A DNA stretch of 64,000 nt from Takakia lepidozioides (GCA_030704615.1 CM060733.1:10604001-10668000); one strand, 5' to 3'. Positions 23,501-36,783 are shown, counted from the first letter of the stretch. Made by a program: numbers and translations. Notes: generated from the letters alone by a model not told the origin.

Positions 23501-25664
23501 GGCGGGTTCGAGAGTGCAGGCCACTCAAAGACAGATCGTGAAGGCAGATGCTTATGTGGCAGGTACATATATTACTCTTACCTGTAATTTTGAAACTTTT
23601 CTGAGATACAATCATGTACGGGGCCAAATTGTTGGGTTAGGATGCATGCAGAGAGGCTGGTATTTTGCTGACCTGGAATGTTGTGAATGTCCAGCATGTG
23701 ATGTTCCAGGCATAAAGAAGATTCTGCCAAAACGATGGCGTGAATGGGAGTTTTTTGACAACATCTACAAGCTTGTTGGTGTTCCAGTTGTGACTGTGCA
23801 ATTGCGTTTCAATGGCTGGGTTACTGAAATGCAGGATCTAGAGCTGTCGAGGTATAAATCCACCCTATTTTCTCCAATATGTTTTGTCTGCTCCACCTTC
23901 TGGCATTACGTATGTGTATGGTATGTGAGCATGTGCTAAAGTCTCCTGGTCTGACAGCAGACAGGAATATATGTCAAAATGTAATGAGGTTTAAGTGGTA
24001 TGGGTGTATATTAATTATACCACATGTAATCAAGTTGAATCTGTTTTTTTTTTCTGTTTTTTCTGTAATTTGTTTTGGGTTCTATACCTAGAGAATATGT
24101 GTTTTGTGTAATCTATGGTAACTGTCAGGAGGTGATAAAGTCAGTGGGGAGTGGTGGCAGCTTGTCACTGCCACACAAAATGAAGTTGATGGTCTGAGAC
24201 TTTGTGATTGAAAGCATGTTGTTACAACTCTTCGGGTTGCCTTTAGTGTCTGAATGGAGTTGTTACTCTGTATTTACCTAGATGATATATTGTTGTGCAC
24301 TGGATTCTCAATCTTTGATATCATGAGCCAGTGGTAAGGTTTCCTGTAGAGGGTATGTGGTTCATTTCGAAAACGTGATGGTTTGGGCACACGAAGTGTT
24401 TTACAGTTGGAGAGTCAAATTATGTACAATGTAATGAAGTGTACATAAGCCTCCCTAACATAACTATGTGTAACACGTGGTGCATTTCAGGAAGATAGGC
24501 CAAGCTGTTGGGTTGGACAATCTGCTGTACTCAGCAGATGCAGATTTTTCATGCTTTGCGGATCTTGCACTTACTTCGCCTGAGGACTATTACAAACCTG
24601 GCGAAGGATCTCTTCTACAGTAAGTGTTTTGTGCCATACTATCTCTTCCCATGCATGTTATCAAATTAGTAAGAATCTTCTTCACTGGAGGACTGAGACA
24701 AGCCTGTTTAAGGCTCTTATATTGACTGAATCATCTGCGTGTTGTCTTTTGCAAACTATTGTCAAAGTAGTAGGAAGTGTTTTTCGTGATGGAAGGAAGT
24801 CTTAGGTTGGTCCTTCAATTAAGAGAAGTCAATAACAAGAGTTTGTGTAGGCCTTTGTTGTAGGATCTTGCAGTGGAAGTTCACGAGTTGCTGATGATGA
24901 CGGTTTTTGTGTCACTACACAGGGCTGTCTTGACTCCCGGAGACCCATACATGCCATTGCCTAATGACAAGATCATCAGCAAAGTACATGAACAGGTCAG
25001 TTCTCCTTGCAGGACTCAAAAGTTCTACAACTGTCGAGGAGATCATTACATATTATGTTGCATGTACATTATCAAGGATTGATAGATGTGCACTAATTGG
25101 GAAGTGCTGGTTTTGCTCGCCTCTGAGAGTTCTTATGGTTGTTCTTTTTTTGCCCTAGATACTGGATCTCTTTCCTTCTGCGCGAGGACTGGAGATGACG
25201 TGGTCGTCAGTGGTGAAGATAGCACAGTCCCTCTACCGAGAAGGCCCGGGGATGGACCCATTCCGGCCAGACCAAAAAACTCCCATCTCCAATTTCTTTC
25301 TGTCTGGATCTTACACCAAGCAGGTTTTCTTCTTATTTCAGACACTTGTGTCCTTTGAACTGTTGACTTTTGGGGGTTCTTGCACTCTTACGACTGGGTG
25401 GGGCGTCTACAGTACAAACTCTGCCACTAGATTGCAGTTCTAATTGTCTTGGAGAGCTAATAGGAGGTGTGCCTTGGTCAACATGGTATGGTGCAGGACT
25501 ACATAGACAGCATGGAGGGGGCTACACTATCAGGGAGGCAGACATCTGCCCGAATTTGTGAAGCTGGACCCATTCTGTCTGAGCTCCGACAAAGGCTGCA
25601 AAAGGAAGAGGATCTGAATCAAGTGAAGCTCCCTGAAGCAGCAGATGAGTTGACATTGGTTTAA
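20273..25664 (+). CDS. ZDS: Zeta-carotene desaturase, plastid (14 exons, intact)
   Basis: Exons: 20273-20480, 21211-21335, 21591-21725, 21979-22051, 22370-22443, 22636-22740, 22915-23159, 23301-23388, 23520-23562, 23695-23851, 24491-24619, 24923-24995, 25159-25323, 25497-25664. All junctions are GT-AG with phases that fit; total 1788 bases, 595 residues, close to the plant norm of about 570-590. Residues 1 to about 60 are Ser/Arg-rich, a plastid transit peptide, followed by VSDMS and [28 protein letters not shown] is the dinucleotide-binding GxGxxG motif; [45 protein letters not shown] and [19 protein letters not shown] are family signatures. The enzyme desaturates zeta-carotene towards lycopene in plastids, using FAD and plastoquinone (family knowledge). 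The first ATG of exon 1 is chosen because it gives the leader and joins in phase. No defect is seen. Confidence 0.97.
20514..20562. repeat. (GA)n microsatellite in ZDS intron 1
   Basis: GAGAGCGAGAGCGAGAGG followed by an uninterrupted GA run, 34 bases past the first donor site. Confidence 0.95.
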
Positions 25665-26985
25665 ACATTTGGGTGCAAAACTGAGATGGCAAGAAGAAGT
25701 TTTAGTCCTAGGATATGAAAGGGGGTGTACGGGGATCATTGTATATGTCAGTGCGCTTGCTATAGAAAGTCTTACACTATTCTTTTTAGTGGTCGAGCCG
25801 TGAAAGGTTGAGCACAATCAAATACTGTGCCTCCTAATTCGATTGCGTTCCCATTAAAGGTAAATTTTCGATTCAATCCATATTGTCTTTAAAGGTAGGA
25901 TAATATGATTTGTTGTAGACCATTGTATAAGCATTTGATAATTGGTGGGTGGTAAGAGAGTAGGTTTACTAGCAGACATTAAACATGCCTTCTTCCACCC
26001 AGATGTTTAGTTTTAGAAATTGTTTGGCAGCATTGTACGGGGTGACTGCAAAAATCTACACGGGCTCCACAGATTTAGACTTGTTACATTTTGCTTGAAA
26101 TCCACTGATATTCAAGGATTGGACTACGGTTTGCCTACCGAATGCATCCAACACCATTGCACTCTCAGCCTATCCACACATCAGTGGTATGGCTTTTAGG
26201 ATTGCAGGGGTGAATGCGATGTTTGGAAAGCCAAACTACGAGCATAAGTTGGTGCCCTTCGTAATGCAATAAAAACTTTCTGCCTAAAGAAGGTACAAGA
26301 ACAGAGGCATTGGGGCTTCCCATGCCTTTGCTTTCCGCTGCACGATGATGTGATTGCACTTCTTTCGCCATTGTGAAGGACTGAAACAAATTCATGCCAG
26401 CTCTACTGCATGCATCAGACCTTCATGCCCAAAACCCCGATGGATGATACCTACCAACTCCAATATTGTTGTAATAAGTGAATGAAGGAAAATGATAGAT
26501 AACACTATGTACCGGGCATTTAAGCCCTGTCAAGCCTCACAGAGCCTCTTGCCGCAGACCACTTACTTCTACGGACACACTCAGTAAGCATGTGACTGGG
26601 TCCAGCTGGTCTACTTGCAAAAAGATGGCTTATACAGACAGATCTAATAATGCCCCCATAGACACACAGGAAAATTTGAGCAGGTTTTTAACAACGAGTG
26701 GCCACCCAGTTCTGGCTGCGTAACTAGTTACTCTTTCAAGGTACCCCTGAATTACTTTGAAATATTGCCCTGAATGCAAGCACGATGGGGGGCAATTGTC
26801 TCACATATTTGATGTGTAGGTAATGTCAAATTCATAGAGTAGAGAGAAGGATCGCTGATGTGGGCGGGCGCCACAAAACAATGACGGACTAGTTGTTGTA
26901 CTGGAGGACCACCTAGTGTCCTCGAAGAAGCCCATGCCAAGGATCGTGTTGTTGCAATGTACCATGGTGTGAGGGTGTGTGAGTG
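25665..26985. other. Intergenic, ZDS 3' side
   Basis: Contains the 3' untranslated region of ZDS. Beyond that I see no gene; ORFs are short and unlike any family. Confidence 0.5.
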
Positions 26986-27059
26986 TAGCTTCTTGTTGTG
27001 GACCTTCTTGTAGATTGTGACATTCATTTTGATAATTCTCTTCACACCACATTTGTATG
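26986..27059 (-). repeat. Inverted copy of the element 1 segment
   Basis: Reverse complement of 10195-10268 with few changes. The minus-strand ORF through it (26801-27130) carries on into unrelated sequence, so this may be a fragment of another element that shares the segment. Confidence 0.8.
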
Positions 27060-27486
27060 CATAGAACACGCTGGTCGGAAGAGCACTTCACCCTTCCATA
27101 ATTGCCATCTTTCAAAAGTCCCTCCCGCATAGAGAGAGTGTGCTAGAGAGAGTGTGCTGAAACTGGAAGATTGTCCTCAAATTGTCACAACTTGGAGAGC
27201 TGGGTTGATGGTGGCTGCTGCAGGATTGCGGGTGGTTTGCAATCCTTCAGTGTAATCTGGGAAAGAGGTCGCTTCTGAAATATCTTTCTGAAGGCGAGTG
27301 TATACACGACATATCCAGATTGATCCTCGCAATAGAAAGTATTGATGAATGTAAATGACCTGGGTCTGTTTACTTATAACTTATGTATCTCTGCTATGCA
27401 AGTGCGTCACACATTAAGGAGCAAGCAATGTTGAGTTCTCCGCTGTAAGTGTGTCTATTCGTACCTGATGGTGTGGGAATTTGCAG

Positions 27487-28987
27487 ATCGATACCACTCA
27501 TCAGCCATGGCCACCTCCAGGTGATCAGGCACGCCGCACAAGCGTTGATGTGGTCTTCTTCGGCTCAGGCTCGCCGTGGAATACCGCATGGGTGCAACGT
27601 GGTCACCCGTATTGGCAGCGTGGCGTGTGCTGGCCTCAGGAGTGGCTACCGAAAGACCTGGATGGGAGTGTGCAGAGTGCTGGCTGCACCCCCGTTTGAC
27701 GCCACAGCTGATGTGATGTCAGTGTTTCTGAGATCGGAAAGAACTTATTCCAGAGCCTAATTGTCATGTCTGTCGGACTCCATTCATCTGTGAAATTGCC
27801 CAATTGTTTGCCTGTTGTGGAATGTCGCGAGTAGTAGATCTTCCGAGCGAAGTTTACTAGATGAATTGAGCCTGGTTAGGCGTCTTTGATGCTGATGTCT
27901 ACATGGGGGGTTCGATCCCCGGAGTTAAATTTGCTTGGCGGATTGAGCACTTGGTTGACATGCGAGGTTTCACTTACATCTATGGTCTGGTCAACTCACA
28001 TTGCTCTTAGATCTAATATCCAATTCTGCAAAGTTTGGTGGTGGAGGCTTCCACAAATACTATGGCCTCTATCTATGGTGGGAGAGCTATGCAATATGCC
28101 AAGGCCTTTATGAAGAATCTGCGAGGTGGGGTGTTCTACGCAGTGCCCTGTGGTGCAACTGAAGTATCTAATTATCTCAACTTAATGTCGTCCGGCTCCA
28201 AGGTAGGAAGCGTCCGAGACGTGCATTCTCTCGCCCACCTGTGGGAATCGTTGCTCATAGATTTCCACGACGCAGTCGACACATCCATCAATATGTATTC
28301 TTTTGTCTAAGGCAAACCCCTCGGAAATGTGGTGAGATCCCTCGTCATATCAACGTGTTTGTCCCCATTACTTTGATGTTCCAGACGTGAGGTACTGAAT
28401 TTTGAACTCTGAACTTTGAACTTGCAATGGTGGCGTCATCTGTTGGCAGGGATTGGTTGTGGATCTTACATCTGAAATGAGGTTGTCTCGAAACAACAAT
28501 GTGTACAAATATGAAGATAGTGATCATCTCATTATTTGCCAACCAACAAGCAAAGACCATGTAACGTATTAGAAAGTACTGGAGTTCGTGCGAATATGTA
28601 CTGCGCAGGTAGGATCATTGTCGCGTTATGCTTAATTTCATTCTCGATCAGTATTCCTGATTAAACACTCTACTGAAATTTGATCATGTATTGCAGGATA
28701 TGTTTGATGAGTTGAAACTGAATTTGAAATTGAATCATCTTTCGCAACTACAAAAGTTTGTGAATATTCGGAAACAACCCCAAAAGACGCAAGCAAGGAG
28801 AGAGAGAGTCATATGTAAATTAGCTCCTTCACAGCGCTTTGTCGAGTTTTATTTTAAGAATGCCAGCAGCATGTGTGATCCAACTTCAGTTAATGAATAT
28901 CAGTGGGAAATTATATTAGCAGCAAAAGATGAGGATATGTATGAAGAGTTGGCTGTCAAATTCTCAGAAATTGAGACTGAGGACTAG
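27487..28987 (+). pseudogene. SERAC1-like alpha/beta hydrolase, decayed
   Basis: Four separated coding stretches in order. (1) 27487-27690: a CAG acceptor, then SVDVVFFGSGSPWN and CWPQEWLPKDLDG, like the start of SERAC1-type hydrolases (DIVFIHG.. to CWP.EWL..D). (2) 28035-28310: YAKAFMKNLRGGVFYAVPCG, like the GVVFY.VPH region, then HSLAHLWESLLIDFH. (3) about 28440-28607: YEDSDHLIICQPTSKDHVTY then a TAG at 28570-28572 and KVLEFVRI, the C-terminal D-H...P.S..H pattern. (4) 28697-28987: a charged domain I do not recognise, ending in a stop. The nucleophile motif G-H-S-x-G-G, expected between stretches 1 and 2, is not visible, and VHG reads as FGS. Loss of function is likely. The fold assignment rests on spacing and short motifs. 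Confidence 0.5.
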
Positions 28988-30075
28988 AAGTTGGAGTTGG
29001 AATATGAGGTAGAGAGTATTGAAGCAGGTGAACTACAGAGCGAACAGATCTAAAGAGATGTTGATATTGTTGCCGCTCTCAAATGTTGTAGAGGAGGGAT
29101 TACATGCTGACAAACAAATCCAGGAAACTGTCGAATGTGCTATCAAGAAAGAAAAGTTGGATTCTAAGGTACAAATAGTGACGCCCCGAAGCAATAGGTG
29201 TGCATATCCAAAAAGATAATGAAACTGCTGCCACTATCAAATTTTCAAAGAACGAAGATTCGGAACGCAATGTCCGAGAAATCACAACTAGTGTTCGGGC
29301 AGATCCAAAGAGACGGTGGAACCCATGCTGATACAAACATGAACAAAGAATACAGACCACTTTTATGGCATGTATTTCATTATTTTATGTCCAAGAAAAG
29401 CCAAAAATGTGTTGAGGAATCTGGTTGCATTCCTAGTTACCACTACGCCATTGCAACTAGAGAGTACTCATTGGATTGACCTCTAGTCTCCATTCCAGTC
29501 ATCCCAGAGATCAGTTCTGATCTCTGAGAACGTGAATCCAATGCGTGGAGAATGCGTGGGCCTGACAATGGCTGGGGAAACTGCAAAAAAGAGCTGATTT
29601 CTTGTGCAAGCCAATATTTTTTCAACCGGTTCGAGGCTTGCCCCAAACTTGTGCGTGTACACCCTCCACCAGCTTGACCACTTTGATCAACCGCCGATTT
29701 TGCTCCTGAGCACACAATCCAGAGTGAGGAAGAGTAATTCGTACGTGATGATATCATGTAGCATGCACGCTATTGCAAATCTTGCTGAGAGTGGAAATTT
29801 TGATATGGCACTTGAAGCATTGTCAAAAAGTTTGACAAACTCAACACTTCTACTTATACACCAACACAAAGTGTTGGGCACATAAGTGTTGGGCTCGAAG
29901 GTGATAGTGAGCGAACCGATATTTGACTTGTTGAGTTCAACAAGTCCAAGCCGTCAAGCAGAAGAACCATTAACACATTCGGAGGGGAGGAATGCATCTG
30001 TTTTGGAGATGAAGGGTGCAACTGTGGAATTGATATATGGAGATGATGTTACAAACATCTTCGTCATTTCTTGAT
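28988..30075 (+). pseudogene. Coding-like remains downstream of the hydrolase
   Basis: Several short frames in the same direction (29019-29219, 29604-29885, 29886-30074) have protein-like composition, for example SMHAIANLAESGNFDMALEA, which resembles a helical-repeat (TPR-like) segment, and KGATVELIYGDDVTN. The phrase A(A/T)IKFSKNEDSE near 29238 echoes one near 29070, suggesting a short duplication. These may be C-terminal parts of the hydrolase gene or a separate dead gene. No P-loop or LRR is visible. Confidence 0.3.
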
Positions 30076-31980
30076 CACACAAAAGAAGCCTCACTTGTAA
30101 TTCTCTCAATTCTCCCTTTGTAAAATTTCTCTGAGAATAGCACTTCTGTGATCAGTCCCTCAAGCTTCTCATCTCTTGTTGCGAAACACTCTCCATATAC
30201 CGTGTCTAACTATGGTAAAGACATCGTTCATGACATTAGACACACTTTCTGTGTCCTCCCATATTATATGTGGTAAACAAGGCCATTGGGTCAGCGAATG
30301 TAAGTGTCAAGAATGCTTGATGAAATTGTAGAAGAGCCAAGTTGCAGTTACTAATCTTTTTCTGTGCAGCTATCTTGTCAGCCATTTCCTTCTTTTGTTC
30401 GCTTGTAAGATTGTTCCATTGCTTGTGGTAACGTTACTTCCACTTACAGAACGCATGGTAAAGAAAGCTTTGTCTGCAGCCTCGTTACTGTAAGCACCTC
30501 TCATCTTCCAAAGTGTTTCTTTCTTTATCAATCTGGCCGTGAGATTATTGTCTGAAGTCCATATATTTAACATTCTTCTGCAAGTATGGCAGTCAAGCAG
30601 CCATAGGGTAAACCACAGCCTCTATAGACCAAACTACAAACATCCAAGCATCTTTCCAAACACAAGGTACAAACATCCAACTTCAAGTTATTGGCAATAA
30701 ACTAAGGATACTATCATACCCCAGTGTCAACAAGAGAAAGTTGGTTCTCCTTTTACTCTCAAGACATCAAGACTACAGGGTGTAATATCGATGGCTATAC
30801 CTTCTCAAAACCTCTTGCACCACTCCATAGGATCTGATACGAACTTGTGCCCAAGCAATTCTATGATAATTCCTGTACGCACTGATACAGCTGATTTGTA
30901 AGTTTTTTAGCAGTTTACATTGGCCCCCTCTTTTAACTCCTAATTCCTGGACCACTCTAGAATTAACCGGGCCAGAATGAAACTGCTTTACATATTTTGC
31001 CTGATTCTTAGTAAATAATGCTAGTGTAGCTTTCCGCAAGTTGATTTATTTCTCTCTCGATGCCCCTTACTGTGCCCCTTCTCCACCCATCGATATGCCT
31101 GGCACTTAGATGGCTTCGCAATAGCCAGTGAGATCAAAACGCTTGCACTTCTTGGTACTTGGTGCGGGGTTTCCAACTAAATCTGGACACTCTCATAACT
31201 TGAAAGGAACGTGGCGAACATATCCTCCAAAGCCAGTATCCCACCCCATGCAAACCTTTTCGAATAGTCATGCGTCATCTTTCCTTAAAAGGCTGCGACA
31301 ATGTGAAAGTTGTACCACTCAAGTATTCCTATTCCCTGTGTATGATTACATCCAGATCTCTCACACAGAAACACCCACAAAACAAACAAACGCCCACAGT
31401 TTTAATGAATTGGATCACTCAGACGTACCAGAAGTTCGACAATCTGCAGCAGATTCTGAAGGGGCCGATGAACTAGACGAACGGGGATGGCCATTCTCAT
31501 AGTCGTCTACAGACCTTATTTGAGCGTCCAGTGAACCTCCCCAATCACAACCGGCATAATTTCTGCTGGTGCACGTCACAGACAATTTGGAGACTCCACG
31601 GCTCCGGCATAGGCCATCGGTGACCATGATCCCCTCTGGAGATTGCTGTGATGCTTATTACATTGTTTTGTTTCGCCCCTGAACATGACGGTATCAGGAT
31701 ACAAATACCCAGTTTGGATCAGTCTAGGTTGGAAACGCGAGGGTGACGCTCTACACTCAGCCCATCTGTTGTGCCCAACCAAGAAATCCTGAACTTCAAG
31801 TCGGGATGGGGTAGTATCTTGGATAGCGAAAGTGGGAAGGTGGGTGTCTTTCGTTATGTGCAGAATTATCTTTAGCGCTGAAGCTCTGCTGTTCTTGAGG
31901 GATTCAGTTGTTTAAGCGTATGAAAAGAAGGAACGGAAACGAGAGGGGAGACTCTGAAGTGTTTCAGCTGGAGCCTACGA
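30076..31980. other. Region without a clear gene
   Basis: Only a possible zinc-knuckle remnant is seen: ICGKQGHWVSEC near 30263-30298 (a Cx-G-K-x-G-H-x4-C pattern, first cysteine pair incomplete), as in retroelement gag proteins. Nothing else is recognised. Confidence 0.35.
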
Positions 31981-31989
31981 TGGTTGTTC

Positions 31990-32340
31990 GTCAAACATCA
32001 CAAGAAAGACTGGAGGCCGCTAAAGATGACTGCCAGGATTCTGTGCTGTCTGCATTTACGCACAGGGATCGCGCAGCAGTCCGGCGGGCTTCTGCGGGTG
32101 CAGAGAGAGATCATACCCAGGGCCGTGCCTTCTCCTTCCAGTGAAGAGGCGGGAAGCCTCACGTCATGCAGCAGATTAACAATCCCGGCTGTGGAGCATA
32201 AATGGGCAGCCGCCTTGCCAATGTCATGCTGGACATCCTCGCACGTGATGGCTACGACGCCTCCCAAGTGTCCAGGGAAATCGAACAAAGGTACAGACAT
32301 GAAACCCCTCGCCCAATTTTCTGGATACCCTGATGTATCT
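31990..32340. repeat. Block shared with 39960-40290, upstream of PPR paralogues
   Basis: This block and 39960-40290 align in order over CACGTCATGCAGCAGATT / CACATCCTGTAGCAGATT, GTGATGGCTACGACG / GGGATGGTTATGACG and AGGTACAGACATGAAA / AGGTATAGACACGAAA. In minus-strand translation both give MS(V/I)PLF..PG..G.V..I.C.D and LL.DVRL, with conservative changes. It lies just upstream of the PPR pseudogene. Confidence 0.7.
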
Positions 32341-32467
32341 GTATCAAAGCGATCCAGGATCTATCCAGGACCCGCAAGAATACACCCATTGTGGTCGAAG
32401 AAGCTGACATTATGCTCACAGAATGGTACCCCACTTACAATCAGCCCCTTAGGCGTCTTCAGGACGC

Positions 32468-34311
32468 TTGAAAGATGCCCGACATATTTTGAACCAACGA
32501 GGTGTTTGGGCACACTCCAATACATACATCTGTGTCTTGCAGGAATGCATCAGTATGAGAAAACTAACAGAAGGAAGGCAGGTGCATGCCCACATCAGCC
32601 AAAGTGGATTGAAACCAAATATTTTTCTTTTCAACACCCTTGTTGACATGTATGCCAAGTGTGGGAGCATGGTGGATGCACGGCAAGTGTTTGAGAACAT
32701 GCTTGAACGAGACGTGTTTACATGGACAATAATGATGGCTGGTTATGCCAAGCATAGGTTGTTTAGGGAGGCTGTCGCCATTTATGAGCAGATGATTCAG
32801 GAAGGGGTGTCATCAAACATGGTCACCTTTGCGTGCATTCTCAATGTGTATGCCAGCCTTGGAGATGTGGAAAAGGGTAAACAGGTCATGGGCAGGAGTG
32901 GAATTGCTCCAGATATCATTCTGGCGAATACCCTTGTCAACATGTATGCCAGATGTGAGGCCATAAAGGATGCACGGCAAGTGTTTGACAATATGGCTGG
33001 ACGGAATGTAGTTTCATGGAACACCATGATTGCAGGATATAGTCAGCATGGGTGTGGTAGGGAGGCTTTGGAGATGTATGATTAAATGATACTGGAAGGG
33101 GTGAGGCCCAACAGGGTAACGTTCATGTGTTCTCAATGCATGTGCCAGCCTAGGAGCCATCGACAAGGGCAGGGAGGTCCATGCTAACATCATCAAAGCT
33201 GGAATATCAGCATATATAAATTTGGAGAATACACTTGTCAACATGTATGCCAAATGTGGGAGCATGAAGGATGCATGTCAATTGTTCAACAATATGGCTA
33301 AACGAAATCTGGTATCATGGAACACAATAATCGGAGGATATGCTCAGCACGGGTGTAGCAGGGAGGCTTTCAAGATCTATGAGCATATGCAGAAGGAAGG
33401 GGTGTTTCCTGATAAAGTCACATTCACTTGCTTTCTGAATGCCTGTGCCAGCCAAGGAGCTCTGGGAAAGGGCAGAAAGGTTCATGCAGACATCATCAAA
33501 GCTGGAATTGGGCAAGATATTATTCTGGAGACTGCCCTTGTTGATATGTATAGCAAATGTGGGAGTGTAAAGGATGCATGTCAAGTATTTGACAGTATGG
33601 CCAACCGAAATGAGGTCTCATGGAAGACCATGATCACAGGCTCTGCTCGGCATGGGTGTGATAGGGAAGCTGTCAAGATCTATGACCAAATGCAGCGGGC
33701 AGGGATGTCACCTGACAGGTTCACAGTGACTTGTGTCCTCCATGCTTGTGCTAGCCTAGGAGCCTTGGAAAAGGGCAAAGAGGTCCATGCCGACATCCTC
33801 AAAGGTGGAATTGTGCCAGATATGATTCTGGAGACTGCCCTCGTCGACATGTATGCCAAATGTGGGAGCATGGAGAACGCACGTCAAGTGTTCGACAATA
33901 TGACTGAACGTGATGTAGTGTCGTGGAATGCGCTGATTGCAGGATATGGACAGCATGGGTGTGTTACAGAGGCCTTTCAACTATTTCAACAAATGCAACA
34001 GGAAGGCTTGAAACCGGAAAGTATCACACTTCTCTCTTCTCTCTGCATGTAGCCATGTAGGCCTAGTGGATGAAGGTCGCCTGTACTTCGATTCCATGAG
34101 TCAAGATCATGACCTCACTCCTACAGTGGAGCATTTTAGCTGCATGGTGGATCTCCTTGGCCGTGCAGGGCGATTAGAAGAGGCAGAAGACCTCATTAAG
34201 AAAATGTCAATTGAACCAGGTGCTTCCATGTGGAGGGCCCTTCTTGGTGCCTGCAGAATTCATGGAAATCTCGAGCTAGCAGAACGAGTGACAAAATGCC
34301 TTCTCAAGTAG
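32468..34311 (+). pseudogene. PPR (PLS-class) protein pseudogene
   Basis: A tandem PPR array related to the intact gene at 41.5-43.9 kb: TLVDMYAKCGSMVDARQVFE, DVFTWTIMMAGYAKH and repeats in that style, then the beginning of an E domain ([30 protein letters not shown]). Breaks: TAA at 33083-33085 where the paralogue has a Gln codon (a C-to-T change), a one-base loss near 33127-33133, a frameshift into a stop near 34050, and a stop after CLLK at 34309-34311. The E+ and DYW parts are missing. No ATG for a leader can be assigned. Confidence 0.9.
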
Positions 34312-34371
34312 GAGACACATATCAGACATTAGGAGCCAGGGTGCAGTGCGGTTAGTGTGGGAGCTTAAAGG

Positions 34372-35031
34372 ATGGACGTCAAGTCTATGCCCAACGAGGT
34401 CACATTTATTTGTGCTATCAATGCCTGTGCCAGCCGTGGAGCCCTGGAAAATGGCAACCAGGTTCATGCTGACATTAGCAAAGCTGGGATTGCTTCATGT
34501 ATTAATTTGGAGAATACCCTTATTGACATGTATGCCAAATGTGGGAGCATAAAGGACGCACGCCAAGTGTTCGACAAAATGGCCAAACGAGATGTGGTCT
34601 CATGGAATGCGATGATTGCGGGATATGCTCATCATGCACATGGTGAAGATGCTTTAGACATTTATGAGCAAATGCAACTGGAACAAGTGACACCTGACGT
34701 GTGTGTCCTCAACGAGTGTGCAAGTTTAGGAGCCCTGAAAAGGGGGAAGCAGGTTCATGCTGACATCAGTAAATCTGGAATTCCTTCATTTATCAATTCG
34801 GAGAATACTCTTGTTGACATGTATGCGAAATGTGGGAGCTCAAAGGATGCACGCCAAGTATTTGATAAAATATCGCAACAAGATGTGGTCTCATGGAATG
34901 CAATGATTGCAGGATGTGCGCAGCATGGGTGTGGTAGGGAGGCCCTCCAACTGTTTGAACAAATGAAACAGAAAGGCCTCAATCCTTATTTCTGTCATCT
35001 CTGCATGCAGTCATGTGGGCCTAGTGAATGA
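34372..35031 (+). pseudogene. Second PPR array fragment
   Basis: PPR repeats resume about 60 bases after the first pseudogene stops: VTFICAINACASRGALENGN, LIDMYAKCGSIKDARQVFDK, RDVVSWNAMIAGYAHH, then TLVDMYAKCGSSKDARQVFD. The frame is lost at the same place as in the neighbour, just before the ACSHVGLV motif (HLCMQSCGPSE and a stop). So this is either a tandem gene duplicate or part of one rearranged gene; an E domain followed by more PPR repeats is not a normal PPR architecture. Confidence 0.85.
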
Positions 35032-36141
35032 AGGTTGTCTGCTGACACATCACTGTTTCTTGTGCCCTGAGTAGTGAGATTTCACATGTGTTTTGATTGT
35101 CCTGGACAAGGCACAAGGGGCCAGGAGAATTTGTGAAGACAGGGTCGCAGGCATTGCATGGTGAACATGCCACATTTGGCAATGTCCCTTTCTGGAGCAG
35201 GGCACTGCAGTCTCTCCTGTCTGCAGCCTTTGTGGACTTCACAAAACTTCCTGCAATGTTTTACTACATTAGAATGATTTGGAACAGCCAGCGTCACTGA
35301 AAGTGCCATGTTTCATCACTGGATGGTGTTTGCTTGCATGGATTGTTCAAGTTAAGTAACAAGGAAACAAGCTCTGTACCTCCAACTTTTAAGTCTCTGG
35401 TTGAAACAGAGCTTGATTGTAGTGAAGGTGTTCAGGTGGAAGACCAGAAATGCTGTGCTAGAATAAGGCTTCAGGGAGACAGTCTTTAACCCTGGCCACA
35501 GAAGGAAAACTGTATGATCTTGGACACCAAAGATTGGCTTTGGGAATATACTACACGCACAAATCCATCTCCTGTCACACAGCTTCCAAGCTTGTGCAAG
35601 TTATCTGAGGATGATCATTCACAACAATCTCATAGAAAGTGACTTAACACTTGATTGGCATGTGTCAGTGACCAAGAACCCCTTACATTAGGAGTATTGA
35701 TAGTAGACTTGGCGAGTAAGATTCTTTGAGTCTAGATTTCCTGATCAAGATTCAAAAGAAGCACCAAATCTGCACGGAAGCAAGCATCCTTCCCAAGATG
35801 CACAAATCGACATTGCCATCGAATGTGCCCGAAATGGAAGGTCACAGATAGTCTTTACTTTCACCCACGCCTCACAGACAACTCTGTTAGAGCACTGCTA
35901 TTAGCAGATACAAAATGTTCTGATTTCTCACCTGCCCTTCCACGTAAATCCGAACTCGAACAAGATCCTCCACGAAACATGCTCACTTATATAAGGAAGA
36001 TGCTACATCAAACAAATAGGGACTACAACCTAGTAAGAAAAATATCAGATCCACGGGAACACATTCTTGCCATTGAGCACAACCACGTCCACTTCAAGAA
36101 CTATAAGCCCGAAACCAAGACTAAACCCTCTTCAAAAGAGC
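35032..36141. other. Intergenic, no gene seen
   Basis: No recognised ORF. The last part should contain the 3' untranslated region of the ubiquitin-RPS27a gene on the other strand. Confidence 0.5.

Positions 36142-36783
<642 letters not shown>

Noticed and set aside
27860-27925. Possible tRNA (GGTTCGATCCCC T-loop-like sequence)
   Set aside because: The T-stem pairs at only three of five positions and no matching acceptor stem or D-arm is found at the right distance.
31990-32640. Plus-strand ORF upstream of the PPR pseudogene as a gene
   Set aside because: Its paralogue at 39.9-40.3 kb does not keep the same plus-strand protein as well as the minus-strand frame does.
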